Below are positions 50,338 to 59,469 of a DNA stretch of 64,000 nucleotides, in pieces (the stretch's first letter is position 1; every line of letters starts with the position of its first letter). The stretch is taken from the NCBI RefSeq assembly GCF_014287775.1, contig NZ_JACOOZ010000001.1, positions 310,001 to 374,000 of the forward strand. The letters run 5' to 3'. The translations under genes were made by a program, and so were the position numbers. Under the pieces are notes generated by a model. That model did no database searches and was not told the DNA's origin. It saw nothing but the letters and a program-made list of their open reading frames with translations. Source of the stretch: Eubacterium_G segne. Lineage in GTDB: Bacteria; Bacillota; Clostridia; Lachnospirales; Lachnospiraceae.

Positions 50338-52251
50338 TTACTTGATTTTTTTCATCTTGCTATATGAACCGTATTTCGTTTTGCCGTTTACTTTTGTAAA
50401 CGCCCTTACTTTTACATAGTAAGTGGCTTTTGACTTTTTTACCGTTACAGTCTTTGTTTTGTAAGATGTTTTTATCGTTTTTTTTCTTTTGAATTTTTTG
50501 TCGGTACTGATGACAATCTGAAATCCGGTTCCGTTATAACTACATGCTTTTCTGCACATTTTAACTGTAATCTTTTTTCCGGATTTTGATACCTTGTTAA
50601 TTTGTGGTGTCTTGATTTTTATTTTTCCGGATTTCTGGTTAATGACGTAAGCATTAGAATAACTGCTGTATGCCTTTGCTCCTGTCTTGTCATTTTTATA
50701 AAAGGACCTTACATACAGGACATGCCTTAAGGATGACAAAGGAATGGACACCGAATCTGATGTTGTCGAAATAAGAAGTTTCTTACTATCTCCTTCACAT
50801 ACTTCATATCCACTGTACTTATCTCCCTCAATCTTGATCAGATAATATTTACCGGATTTCGTTACCGACCTGATTTTAGGAACGGACAATGCGAGCTTAA
50901 CTGAATGGGCCTGTGAAAATTCGGACATTGTATCTTCATCGCGTCCCACAGCTCTTACCTTGTAATAATATATTTTGTTATAAATTAACTCATCGTCATT
51001 ATCATCATAAAAACATTCTGCCGTGTCACCTATTTTTTCGTATGTTCCATTAGGGCTGTCTGACCTGTATATTCTGTACGCTGCCGCATCAGGGTTGCCG
51101 TCCCAGTATATTCTGACTGACTTTTTGTTTACCGAATGTCCTTTTACCGTTACACTTTTAAGTGCAGATACAGACAGGCTGACTGCTTTTGATATTTTTG
51201 CATATGCATCACCATTGTGCTGTGATACCTGACCTGATACTATACAGCTGAAAGTCAGGCGGATTGGAATACCGTTTGTCATGGAAAGAGGAGTAATGCT
51301 CCAGCTTCCATCCAGTTCCTTTACGTTTACCTTTGTTTCATCCTGAACGATGCATTCCTGTTCTGTCAGAATGTCACCTGACTGAAGATTGGTAACTGAT
51401 GTATTTACGTCCTCTGGATTTCCAAGAATCATCGACATTGAATCCACTACCTTATTATTTTTAAATACTCTCATAACAGGCTTTGGATATATGTTAATCT
51501 TAATGATTCTCGCCGGTGAATAATGAACCGTTCCGTTTGATGATGTCCACTTGTATGATGCCCTTACATATGTTGTTGCACGTCCACCACTTTTTGAGGA
51601 AAAAGTCATAGTGCTTCCTGAAAGGTTTCCTGCATCAAGCCTGTTTGTTCCCTTATCAAGAGTCTCACCTTTTTCCTTGCATTCGTATATATGCAGGGAG
51701 GTCTTTACCGCTTTTTTTGCCGTGTCCTCCGATACGTCAGAAGGAGTAACTGTTCCATTTGATGATGTTACCTTGAAAGAGTTTCCTACATACAGGTAAA
51801 CCTGCTGATTTAAAAAATTGTCATCATCAGCTGATGAATGAGATATGTTATTCTTAAGTCCCGGTGTAACACCCTTTTTAAAAACTCTTACCTTAACGGT
51901 TCTGACCCTGTCAGCATCCTTTTTTGAATTTAGTCTGTTGACATAGAATGTAGTAACCCCTTCATTTTTAGCTGTAATTGTGAAGTATTTTCTGTTCTTA
52001 ACTGTTGCCGTATTCCATACTGCATCACACACCTTGACTCCTTTAGAATCATATCCTGTGCCTTTTAGGTTTGACGCATAAGTAAAAATGGGTTCGGTAT
52101 TATCTGTTGTCTGCTTATATGTCTCACCTACTTCAAGATATACGGTCGTATATGCATATGCATATACTTTTGTCTGGCTCACTGTTGTAATGCCAATAAG
52201 CATTACAAACACAAAAAGTGGCAATAAGATAATTTTGTTTAATTTCTTCAT
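50338..52251 (-). CDS. secreted Ig/Fn3-like repeat protein of the ICE
   Basis: I start it at 52251 (MKKLNKIILLPLFVFVMLIG), with AAGGAGGAATTACGTATA upstream; 637 residues. A signal peptide ends near 'KVYAYAYT'. The protein consists of beta-sandwich segments, with clear Fn3-like repeats at the C-terminus: 'VRIYWDGNPDAAAYRIYRSD', 'GYEVCEGDSKKLLISTTSDS', 'YYVKVRAFTKVNGKTKYGSY'. There is no sorting signal, so it is probably released or loosely bound. It lies inside the secretion operon and may contribute to donor-recipient contact. Confidence 0.7.
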   Translation of the reverse strand: MKKLNKIILLPLFVFVMLIGITTVSQTKVYAYAYTTVYLEVGETYKQTTDNTEPIFTYASNLKGTGYDSKGVKVCDAVWNTATVKNRKYFTITAKNEGVTTFYVNRLNSKKDADRVRTVKVRVFKKGVTPGLKNNISHSSADDDNFLNQQVYLYVGNSFKVTSSNGTVTPSDVSEDTAKKAVKTSLHIYECKEKGETLDKGTNRLDAGNLSGSTMTFSSKSGGRATTYVRASYKWTSSNGTVHYSPARIIKINIYPKPVMRVFKNNKVVDSMSMILGNPEDVNTSVTNLQSGDILTEQECIVQDETKVNVKELDGSWSITPLSMTNGIPIRLTFSCIVSGQVSQHNGDAYAKISKAVSLSVSALKSVTVKGHSVNKKSVRIYWDGNPDAAAYRIYRSDSPNGTYEKIGDTAECFYDDNDDELIYNKIYYYKVRAVGRDEDTMSEFSQAHSVKLALSVPKIRSVTKSGKYYLIKIEGDKYSGYEVCEGDSKKLLISTTSDSVSIPLSSLRHVLYVRSFYKNDKTGAKAYSSYSNAYVINQKSGKIKIKTPQINKVSKSGKKITVKMCRKACSYNGTGFQIVISTDKKFKRKKTIKTSYKTKTVTVKKSKATYYVKVRAFTKVNGKTKYGSYSKMKKIK

Positions 52252-52276
52252 TATACGTAATTCCTCCTTAATTGGC

Positions 52277-53167
52277 TTAGTTGGTCTGAATGGCAACCAC
52301 TGCTCTGACTTTGAATTTACAATTTATGTATGTTACCTTAATGCCGACCCCGTATTTATGTCCGTTTCCTCTTAATGAATCTGCAAGCTTCTCGGCTGCA
52401 ATTAATACATCATCAAGTGCTGATGAACGGGCTGTTGCTGTTGCCGTTCTTGATGTAACCTTAATTGTAGTATTCTCGCAAAGACGGTTTATTGTAATCT
52501 GCGCATCACTTTTATTATTGGCTGCCATGTATATTGCAAGGTTTCTCATGTTATCATTACGGTTCCCCGCAATTGCATTTTCAACCGTGTTAATGATTAG
52601 CTGCGTTGCATCATATCCCAGTTCACTTGTGTCCTGACGTTGTGCCGGAACAGTATTATTTATTGGTTTTTCTTTTTTCCTGGTTGGTCTTTCGGTTTTC
52701 CTTGTTTCCTGTACCCGTGTTTCAGGTATAACCTGAATATCTGAATGTTTAACTGTAACTTCAGGCTCCTGCCAAACCGGATATGTGGCTTGTTTTTTCT
52801 TTTTGCGTTTCTTCTTTACTGTTGTTGAAGTTTCCGTGGCTGTGGCTTTGGTCGTAACTATTACTGTACTCTCTTCTGTCTCCATTTCCGTGGTTACTTC
52901 CGTTTCATCGGCAACAGTTGTCATTTCTATGGTTTCTATGGTTGTTTTAACTTCATCTGTTAAATCACTGTCTGATGATTTTTTTAAGGCAATAACAACA
53001 ATCACTACTATAATCAACACTATAATGCATATGAGTAACACCAGCATGTTCTTAACCCTGTCATCCATCTTTCTCTTGTTTTTTACCTTCTCGGATTTTG
53101 GAACGTGCCTTTCATATTCCTTTTTATCCTTCCATTCATAATATCTTTTTCTGATTCCTGATAACAT
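52277..53167 (-). CDS. single-pass membrane protein with Thr/Glu linker, secretion operon
   Basis: The 296-residue protein has a basic cytoplasmic N-terminus, one membrane helix (about 40-61, 'MLVLLICIIVLIIVVIVVIA'), a Thr/Glu-rich linker ('VTTEMETEESTVIVTTKATA'), a Lys-rich patch and a C-terminal domain ('LIINTVENAIAGNRNDNMRN' to 'KFKVRAVVAIQTN'). No family is recognised. The layout resembles VirB8/VirB10-type or TcpC-type scaffold proteins by topology only. Confidence 0.6.
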   Translation of the reverse strand: MLSGIRKRYYEWKDKKEYERHVPKSEKVKNKRKMDDRVKNMLVLLICIIVLIIVVIVVIALKKSSDSDLTDEVKTTIETIEMTTVADETEVTTEMETEESTVIVTTKATATETSTTVKKKRKKKKQATYPVWQEPEVTVKHSDIQVIPETRVQETRKTERPTRKKEKPINNTVPAQRQDTSELGYDATQLIINTVENAIAGNRNDNMRNLAIYMAANNKSDAQITINRLCENTTIKVTSRTATATARSSALDDVLIAAEKLADSLRGNGHKYGVGIKVTYINCKFKVRAVVAIQTN

Positions 53168-53182
53168 GTTTCCATCTCCTTA

Positions 53183-53662
53183 TCACCATATCTTAAAGTT
53201 AAACTCATGAGTATTCTTATGATATTCAACAACCATATACATGTCCTTTAAATCAATGCTTAGATGAAATGTCATTGTGAGTACGTCTGTCTTATTGTCT
53301 ATGTCTGATTCCTCAAGTCTTAATTCTTCGCAATTCTGCAGTCCATACCCAAGAATGTTTTCATGAACTTTTTCATAGAATTCTTTTTCATCCGTACCAA
53401 GATATTTTTTGATTTTTTCATCAATGTTTGTAATGGCCACGTCCCTGTTCGTTGCCTCAATTTCATAATCATTCACGGTAGCTGCGACTGTGTCTGTGTC
53501 CATTGTGGTCGTGCTCTCCGTAATAGTTGTCCCAACGATTTTGGCTGTCTTTTCTTCTCCGGAAGACCTTCCTATCGACAAGCATATTGCCGTGATCAAT
53601 ACGACAATAAAGCATGCCGGAATTACTATCCATGTAATAATGAACCTTGTTTTTTCCTTCAA
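53183..53662 (-). CDS. single-pass membrane protein, secretion operon
   Basis: A TTG at 53662 with AGGAGGAAAAAA upstream gives a 159-residue product, MKEKTRFIITWIVIPACFIV; a longer frame to 53800 overlaps the hydrolase gene and has no such site. It has one membrane helix (about 6-28) and an extracellular domain ('VNDYEIEATNRDVAITNIDE', 'HLSIDLKDMYMVVEYHKNTH'). Family not recognised; topology suggests a minor channel component. Confidence 0.6.
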   Translation of the reverse strand: MKEKTRFIITWIVIPACFIVVLITAICLSIGRSSGEEKTAKIVGTTITESTTTMDTDTVAATVNDYEIEATNRDVAITNIDEKIKKYLGTDEKEFYEKVHENILGYGLQNCEELRLEESDIDNKTDVLTMTFHLSIDLKDMYMVVEYHKNTHEFNFKIW

Positions 53663-53678
53663 TTTTTTCCTCCTGATC

Positions 53679-55418
53679 CTAATTATTGGTGTAGGTAAAA
53701 TGCATGTAGTCACGGAAGTATCCGTCCCATGCTCCTCCCCAGAAAAATCCTGCATCAGCCCATATTTTAACAACATCAGATGTAATTGACATGGGGTCAT
53801 GTCCCGGATTATATGAGCCTCCGGTGTAAGTTGCCGGATTACTGTTCCAGTTGATGTCTATGCAGCTTCCATAGCTGTGATAACTTTGTTTTGTTGCGTT
53901 GCTCGCCATCTGTCTCCAGCAATAAGCTGCTGTTGTTCCGGCATCAACCGGGAATCTGATTTTATACATTCCTTCAAAAGCCTGCCTGTATGCATTAACC
54001 AGCTTCTTATGCACAGTGATGTTCATGCTTGACTTCTGGCCCGCCTGTGTGTAAATCGGAACAGATATGGTCTGCATATAACTTCTTGCTGCTGTTTCAG
54101 TTGTTGGAATTCCTTCAGGAAACAGCCATTTTAATCTCTCTGTTACATTTATTCCCTTAACTTCCGCGGATGTTTTGGAACTTCCCGCCGGTGAATAATA
54201 CCTAAGGACATGGTCCGTATAATATGCGTCACCATAAGCATATGGGCCAAGTATCTTTGCCGATGACCCGGTTCTTGTCTGGGATGCCATCTTTTTCTGA
54301 TAAGAAAGGGCATTTTCCTGTGTCCAGCTTCCGTCTTTTCCGTCATTAATGTATGTGATATATCCGCCGCCGTAATTATATGCCTGCAATGCCACTCTGA
54401 TGTGGGCTATGTCACCCGTTGATGATACATTTACTCTTTTATCAGTCATGTTTTTGCACATAATCTTTACTCCCTGACTGATTGATTCATCAACTGATAT
54501 TGTGCCGGGTTTCAGCCCCAGACTTTCCGAAGCCCTGAATATGTCATTGCCCGTGCCTCCTGATTCCTGCTGTACTACAGCAAGCATCAGGTCAATGTAT
54601 TCTTCCTTACCATATTTTTTCAGTTCATTAAGAATTTTATCCCGATACTGTAATACTGTTGCTGATACCTCATATGTACCGTATTCATCTGTCTGTTCCT
54701 CATTTAATGCAACACTTCCAAATATAATGGTAAGGATTACGACAAGAACAACAATGATAAGGATTACCGGAAGCATTATCGGAATTATTGCCATTACCAT
54801 ACTTGCAGCCGCAGCTGCAATTTGTGAAATTACATTTCCTGCAGATGCAGCAAGTTTACGTGAAGTGGATGACTGTACTGCCTTGCCTGCAGCATCTGCA
54901 GTGGCAGCCGACATTCTGCTTAAGTATTCCCTCTGTGCCTCTTCGATGCTGCGTTTTTCCTTCTTCTCGTATCTTGACTCAGCTTCCATCATTTTGTCTG
55001 CCTGCTGTGCAGCCACTTTTCTCATTTCCTCAAAACCCTCATTTACAAGTCGGGATTTTCCGGACGCACCGGAAATACCACCGGAGTTTTTTGTAAACAA
55101 TTCATCAGTCTTTGCAGTAACTGTACCCTTTGCATTCGATGTCATCTTTTTTTCTTCGTTCATCATGGCATATTTTTTTTTCAGATTGTCTGCCATGTCT
55201 TCTGCTTTCATAAGCTCTGACACATCAACATGCTTTCGTTCAAGTTTTTTTATTATCTGCTTTACGACCTTTTTTCTTTTACGATCTGACATTTTCAGGA
55301 ATGTTCTGCGATTTTTTGGCTTCATCAGGTCATATATCATGGCTTCCTCTTTTGTAAGTTTCTGCTTTTTATATGAATCAGACAGCAAAGACATCACCAT
55401 CCCCGTTATCATTTTCAT
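53679..55418 (-). CDS. bifunctional wall hydrolase: lysozyme-like plus M15 peptidase
   Basis: The 579-residue protein has a charged cytoplasmic N-terminus with coiled coil, a membrane helix (about 205-232, 'MLPVILIIVVLVVILTIIFG'), a lysozyme-like domain ('YIDLMLAVVQQESGGTGNDI', 'ESLGLKPGTISVDESISQGV') with catalytic Glu, and a C-terminal M15-type carboxypeptidase domain ('SYHSYGSCIDINWNSNPATY', 'YFRDYMHFTYTNN') whose His-Asp-His bind zinc. Such VirB1-like enzymes open peptidoglycan for the conjugation channel. It overlaps virB4 by 41 bases. Confidence 0.87.
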   Translation of the reverse strand: MKMITGMVMSLLSDSYKKQKLTKEEAMIYDLMKPKNRRTFLKMSDRKRKKVVKQIIKKLERKHVDVSELMKAEDMADNLKKKYAMMNEEKKMTSNAKGTVTAKTDELFTKNSGGISGASGKSRLVNEGFEEMRKVAAQQADKMMEAESRYEKKEKRSIEEAQREYLSRMSAATADAAGKAVQSSTSRKLAASAGNVISQIAAAAASMVMAIIPIMLPVILIIVVLVVILTIIFGSVALNEEQTDEYGTYEVSATVLQYRDKILNELKKYGKEEYIDLMLAVVQQESGGTGNDIFRASESLGLKPGTISVDESISQGVKIMCKNMTDKRVNVSSTGDIAHIRVALQAYNYGGGYITYINDGKDGSWTQENALSYQKKMASQTRTGSSAKILGPYAYGDAYYTDHVLRYYSPAGSSKTSAEVKGINVTERLKWLFPEGIPTTETAARSYMQTISVPIYTQAGQKSSMNITVHKKLVNAYRQAFEGMYKIRFPVDAGTTAAYCWRQMASNATKQSYHSYGSCIDINWNSNPATYTGGSYNPGHDPMSITSDVVKIWADAGFFWGGAWDGYFRDYMHFTYTNN

Positions 55419-57780
55419 CGTGGAATGACGTGTTAAAAAGTTTGTACAGCTTACTGTCCCTGCTCATTATGTTATCAAACGGAACTATTTTCTTTCCAAA
55501 TCTTATCAGTCCGGTTCCCGGATCAACACCATTCACATAATCCAGTTGTGCCTGGGAGACTTCAAAAATGTCGAAGAGATTGCCTTTATCGATTGACCCC
55601 TGTTCTAAAAGAAGGGTAAATTCAGAGTTGCCGATCATGGAAGCTGTTGATGCATTTTTTAATCCATCCATGATGAACTGTGTCATTCCGGTACAAAGAC
55701 CTCCCTGCTTTCTTACTTCACGCCACAGGTCTTCAAGTGCCACCTGTGAATATTCATCCTTCCATAATTCGTGAACCTCATCAATGTATATCCATGTTGC
55801 CTTTTTATTATTGAAATTATATTTCAATCTGCTCTTTATTGCCTCAATGGATATGAGCATTGCCATCTTCTTAGTCTTTTTTCCCAGTTCCGAAAGTCCA
55901 TATACTTCCAGCCTGTTATGCCTGATGTCCGTTTCCTGATGAGCAAATACATTAAGTGTTCCTGACGTGAATATTTCCATCTGTTCAGCCATGTCCCTTG
56001 AATATTTGTCATCCAGTTTTAAAAAACATTCCCTAAGATTAACCATGGTCGGGGACATCACGGATTCTCCGCATTTTCTTTTCTGGAAATATTCCTCATA
56101 CATCATTTTCACAGCCTTGTCTATTGCATTTATATGTTTATTTGATAAGACATCAGGCTTAATTCCCTGCTCAAAAAGTGCATACGAAAACTCTGCCTTG
56201 TCAGCTATGAATTCCTCCATGTCTTCATCATTCACATATTCAGGAACATGATAAGGATTCTTATATATCTTGTTGTCAGAAGCCTTGTTAGTGAACTTGT
56301 AATAATTGCCGTTCCATTCCTGTGTTATGGGTTCATATTCTCCCATGGGATCAATTATGATAACATCATCATCCGTGTACGTTAACACCTGACCTATCTC
56401 GCCTTTGGCATCCAGCGATTTTCCGGCTCCGCTTTTTCCAAATATAAAGCCGTTTCCATTCTTTAACTTTTTTCGGTTACCGATGATGGCATTTTTTGAT
56501 ACCTGATTAATTCCGTAAAAAAAACCGTTCCTGTCATTAATTTCCGTAACATTAAACGGCGTTATACCGGACAGAGACGTTGTAAACATTGGCCTCATCG
56601 TGTTGACGAATCTTGCCGCTGTTGGAAGCACTGTATTAAAGGCATTAAGCTGCTGTACTATGTGCTCTTCTATTTCTAATGTAAATGTGTTTCCCACTGT
56701 CTTAACCTGTTCAACATAATTGTTAAGTTCATCCCTTGATTTTGCCATGACCGCAATTAATACGTCCACATAGAACATTTTTTCGTTGTCTGATCTTAAT
56801 ATGTCCATGGCATCCTCCAGTTCCTCAACTTCCTTTCTTTTGTTGTACGAAACATCTGATGAAAACGCTCCCATCTTGTTTTTTGTGATTTGTTGTCTGT
56901 CTATGCTTCCCTGGGCAGTCATGTACTTATCCTTAAGCATCTTTGCTGCATAGTCAGAACCTATAGGTTCAACGTCCATGGTAAGAATGAGAGGAATGGA
57001 AAGTGCCATCAGTTCCTGTATAAACGTATCCTTTAAACTTGAAGGATAATTTTTTATGAACAAAACAGACACATAGCTTTTACCAAAGTCAAATGTCAGA
57101 TAATTTTCATGTTCCTTTATGGATATGTTAATAATGTCCCTTCTCCAGTCCCTTCTCTGGTTAAAGGCATCATCCCAGGAAAACTTAAATGTCTTTTCAT
57201 CCCCAAACCTGTATATGTTATGCAAAAGTCTTAATCTCTGTGTTCCATTAAGTGGAAGCAGTCCACTTCCCATTGACTTAAAGCTCATTGCCAGCTGTCC
57301 TTCTATGGTGTTAAAGTATGCATTGGCACTGTCATAATCTGCCTTAAGACAGCTTATGATGATGTACCTTACCTGATTAATGCCCTTCTTGTTGTCTCCA
57401 ACCTTCTGCAGATAATATTTATTAAACTCCACTGCAAGAGGTTCTTCCGTTTCCGAGCGTGCTTTCTCGAATATTGATGTGTTTAATTCCTCTACGCTTT
57501 CCGGTTCATTAGATACAATAATTTTAAATGAGACATTCATTGAATTAAGAAACTGCCTGAATCTGTCAAGAAGTATCTTTTTCTCGTCTTCGTCACGGGT
57601 ATGATAATTAATATCTTCAAACATATATGCCTTGTCGTACAGCTTGACTACCGAGCTGCCGGCTTCAAGTTCAAATATTCCTTTTTCGCTTATTCTGTTG
57701 ACAGGTATTATGTCTGTTATTGAGTTGGGGACCCTGTATATTTTTTCCGTCAGCCTCTTATACTGTTTAAATTTTGCCAT
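55378..57780 (-). CDS. virB4: VirB4-type conjugation ATPase
   Basis: The 800-residue ATPase has Walker A 'GNGFIFGKSGAGKSLDAKGE', a 'DVIIIDPMGEYEPI' motif and Walker B 'KATWIYIDEVHELWKDEYSQ', then 'TGMTQFIMDGLKNASTASMI'. It powers assembly and function of the secretion channel. Its start overlaps the PrgI gene by 14 bases and its end overlaps the hydrolase gene by 41, so translation is coupled throughout. Confidence 0.95.
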   Translation of the reverse strand: MAKFKQYKRLTEKIYRVPNSITDIIPVNRISEKGIFELEAGSSVVKLYDKAYMFEDINYHTRDEDEKKILLDRFRQFLNSMNVSFKIIVSNEPESVEELNTSIFEKARSETEEPLAVEFNKYYLQKVGDNKKGINQVRYIIISCLKADYDSANAYFNTIEGQLAMSFKSMGSGLLPLNGTQRLRLLHNIYRFGDEKTFKFSWDDAFNQRRDWRRDIINISIKEHENYLTFDFGKSYVSVLFIKNYPSSLKDTFIQELMALSIPLILTMDVEPIGSDYAAKMLKDKYMTAQGSIDRQQITKNKMGAFSSDVSYNKRKEVEELEDAMDILRSDNEKMFYVDVLIAVMAKSRDELNNYVEQVKTVGNTFTLEIEEHIVQQLNAFNTVLPTAARFVNTMRPMFTTSLSGITPFNVTEINDRNGFFYGINQVSKNAIIGNRKKLKNGNGFIFGKSGAGKSLDAKGEIGQVLTYTDDDVIIIDPMGEYEPITQEWNGNYYKFTNKASDNKIYKNPYHVPEYVNDEDMEEFIADKAEFSYALFEQGIKPDVLSNKHINAIDKAVKMMYEEYFQKRKCGESVMSPTMVNLRECFLKLDDKYSRDMAEQMEIFTSGTLNVFAHQETDIRHNRLEVYGLSELGKKTKKMAMLISIEAIKSRLKYNFNNKKATWIYIDEVHELWKDEYSQVALEDLWREVRKQGGLCTGMTQFIMDGLKNASTASMIGNSEFTLLLEQGSIDKGNLFDIFEVSQAQLDYVNGVDPGTGLIRFGKKIVPFDNIMSRDSKLYKLFNTSFHDENDNGDGDVFAV

Positions 57781-58156
57781 TTTTTCTCCTTTTTTTTGTT
57801 TTATCCACTCTGTTTTCCTGTATTTCCTGTTCCAGTTTTTTTACCTTGTATTCCCTGATGTCCCTTTCACGGATAACCAGCGTTTTTCCAAATATGACTG
57901 ATTTTTTTCTTTTAAGGTATTCCATGAAACTCATGCCGTTCTTATTGTAAAAGCCGTTTACGCCGATTAAGCAGGTAAATGGCATCATGACAAATGTTGA
58001 CAGTGTTGCATTCCATTTAAGGTATAAAAGCAGAAACAGCATTACTGCTATTCCGGATGCAACGGCAATTCCGCCCCACTTAAGCTCCCTTCCGGAAAGC
58101 CCCTTCCAAACATCATCCTTGTATTCCTCATAATTTTCGTTTATCGGTGTATTCAT
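57767..58156 (-). CDS. PrgI-family membrane protein
   Basis: The 129-residue protein has 'DDVWKGLSGRELKWGGIAVA', two adjacent membrane helices (about 27-47 and 52-70) and a basic cytoplasmic tail ('IREYKVKKLEQEIQENRVDK'). This is the PrgI (VirB3-like) family that always precedes virB4 in Gram-positive secretion operons, as here. Confidence 0.85.
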   Translation of the reverse strand: MNTPINENYEEYKDDVWKGLSGRELKWGGIAVASGIAVMLFLLLYLKWNATLSTFVMMPFTCLIGVNGFYNKNGMSFMEYLKRKKSVIFGKTLVIRERDIREYKVKKLEQEIQENRVDKTKKRRKNGKI

Positions 58157-58165
58157 TTTTTCCTC

Positions 58166-59011
58166 CTACAGATTAAATGCCTTTTTGATTACAACTTCAG
58201 AGCCCTTCAGTCCTGCAGTTATTGTAAGTATCTTTACTATTGCCTCAACAAGGACAAGATACTCTGATGATCCGCTGTCTGCTATGCTTGAGGCGGAAAT
58301 AAACGCCGGAGCCACCGCAAGAACAACTCCCATGGCAACTATCTCAAAGGTATACAGCAGAAGGCTTTTTATGTATGAATAGCCTGTCTGGGACACCTGT
58401 CCTCCTGCAGCAAGGGTTGACAATGCTATTGTTGCAAAAGGAATGATGATGTACAGATTCAAAAACCTTCCAAGACATGTCCATATCATAAGTACACAGG
58501 CGGCAAGCACCACGATAAAAAATATGACTCCAAGCATGAAGCTGAATATGATGCTTGTTGAATCAGCCAGGCTTTGTGACAGTTTTTCCGAATCAAGTGC
58601 AATGCTTTCATATTTAGTGACCTGTAAAAGCTTAATGGCCCAGCCGCACATGTCGGGAAACCACAGTATTACATTTTCCAAAACCATCGCCGATATCGCC
58701 ATTCTTATGTACATCTTAATTGTTGCCTCCACCTGAAGCTCATTTCTGATGTCAACGGCATCACGACAGTAACCATAAACGAAAAACACCACAAGAAGTG
58801 GTGCCCCAATTGCGGAGAACACATCATACAGATTTTTTACTACGTTCCATGCCTCTTCATATGTTCCTGTTGTGGGATTGACCCCGAGAAGGCTGTAAAG
58901 AATTCCAATGACCTGATTAAACATATCACATGCGATTTTAAATATGTGTTTTGAATGCAAGCCATCCACGATATCTGAAAGACCTATGGCAAAAATGTAA
59001 TGATGTAACAT
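58166..59011 (-). CDS. VirB6-like polytopic membrane protein
   Basis: The start at 59011 (MLHHYIFAIGLSDIVDGLHS) follows GGAGGTGGTAACA. The 281-residue protein has about six hydrophobic segments, for instance 'IGAPLLVVFFVYGYCRD', 'IFSFMLGVIFFIVVLAACVL', 'NLYIIIPFATIALSTLAAGG' and 'TFEIVAMGVVLAVAPAFISA'. Topology and position between the Maff2-like pilin and PrgI identify the VirB6-type channel subunit. Confidence 0.8.
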   Translation of the reverse strand: MLHHYIFAIGLSDIVDGLHSKHIFKIACDMFNQVIGILYSLLGVNPTTGTYEEAWNVVKNLYDVFSAIGAPLLVVFFVYGYCRDAVDIRNELQVEATIKMYIRMAISAMVLENVILWFPDMCGWAIKLLQVTKYESIALDSEKLSQSLADSTSIIFSFMLGVIFFIVVLAACVLMIWTCLGRFLNLYIIIPFATIALSTLAAGGQVSQTGYSYIKSLLLYTFEIVAMGVVLAVAPAFISASSIADSGSSEYLVLVEAIVKILTITAGLKGSEVVIKKAFNL

Positions 59012-59025
59012 TGTTACCACCTCCA

Positions 59026-59343
59026 CTACTTAAAAAGGGCGACTATTGCTGATACTGCCATCATCATTATTCCTGCTATAACCTTCTTGATTCCGGCAAG
59101 CTGTTGGGTTGAATCCGTTGCTGACCATCCGGCTGCGAAATCCATTATTCCCATGATGAAAAATATTCCACCTATTCCTCCTGCAATTGCAAGAGCTATC
59201 TGTTCTATAATGTCAACACCTGATGTGACCTCTTTTACATCTGCTTTTTTTGCTGCAAACACGTTGCCTGCACTTACTAACGAAAGAACCATTCCTGATG
59301 TAATTGCAGCTCCTGCTTTTTTAACTTTGTTTTTTAAATTCAT
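59026..59343 (-). CDS. Maff2/VirB2-like pilin subunit
   Basis: The start at 59343 (MNLKNKVKKAGAAITSGMVL) follows AAGGAAGGAAATACAAAAC. The 105-residue product has a signal-like helix ending near 'AGNVFAAKKA', then two hydrophobic segments ('IALAIAGGIGGIFFIMGIMD' and 'IKKVIAGIMMMAVSAIVALF'), the VirB2-like layout of Maff2 proteins. It is the first gene of the secretion operon, downstream of the TAACC-box promoter. Confidence 0.8.
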   Translation of the reverse strand: MNLKNKVKKAGAAITSGMVLSLVSAGNVFAAKKADVKEVTSGVDIIEQIALAIAGGIGGIFFIMGIMDFAAGWSATDSTQQLAGIKKVIAGIMMMAVSAIVALFK

Positions 59344-59383
59344 GTTTTGTATTTCCTTCCTTATATTTTCCTGTAAAGTAAAA

Positions 59384-59408
59384 GAGACTGTCCTCACGGG
59401 GCAGTCTC
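59384..59408 (-). terminator. terminator of the adhesin-sortase operon
   Basis: On the minus strand GAGACTGCCC-CGTG-AGGACAGTCTC is followed by TTTTACTTTAC. Like the one at 47331-47360, it lies downstream of the promoter boxes of the next operon. Confidence 0.8.
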
Positions 59409-59418
59409 CATTTCTTTA

Positions 59419-59469
59419 CAATTATATTTTATCACCTGCTTATCTATAATGACAGGTTATCATTGGTTA
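59419..59469 (-). promoter_or_regulatory. TAACC-box promoter of the secretion operon
   Basis: On the minus strand TAACC-AATGA-TAACC is followed after exactly 27 bases by ATATAATTG, matching the site at 47372-47422 in boxes, spacing and -10. It overlaps the stop of the sortase gene. The two sites would co-regulate channel and coupling-protein operons. Confidence 0.6.

Noticed and set aside
54502..55428. 308-residue plus-strand frame
   Set aside because: It is antisense to the lysozyme-M15 gene, with biased Ser/Ile/Phe composition typical of the opposite strand of a coding region.
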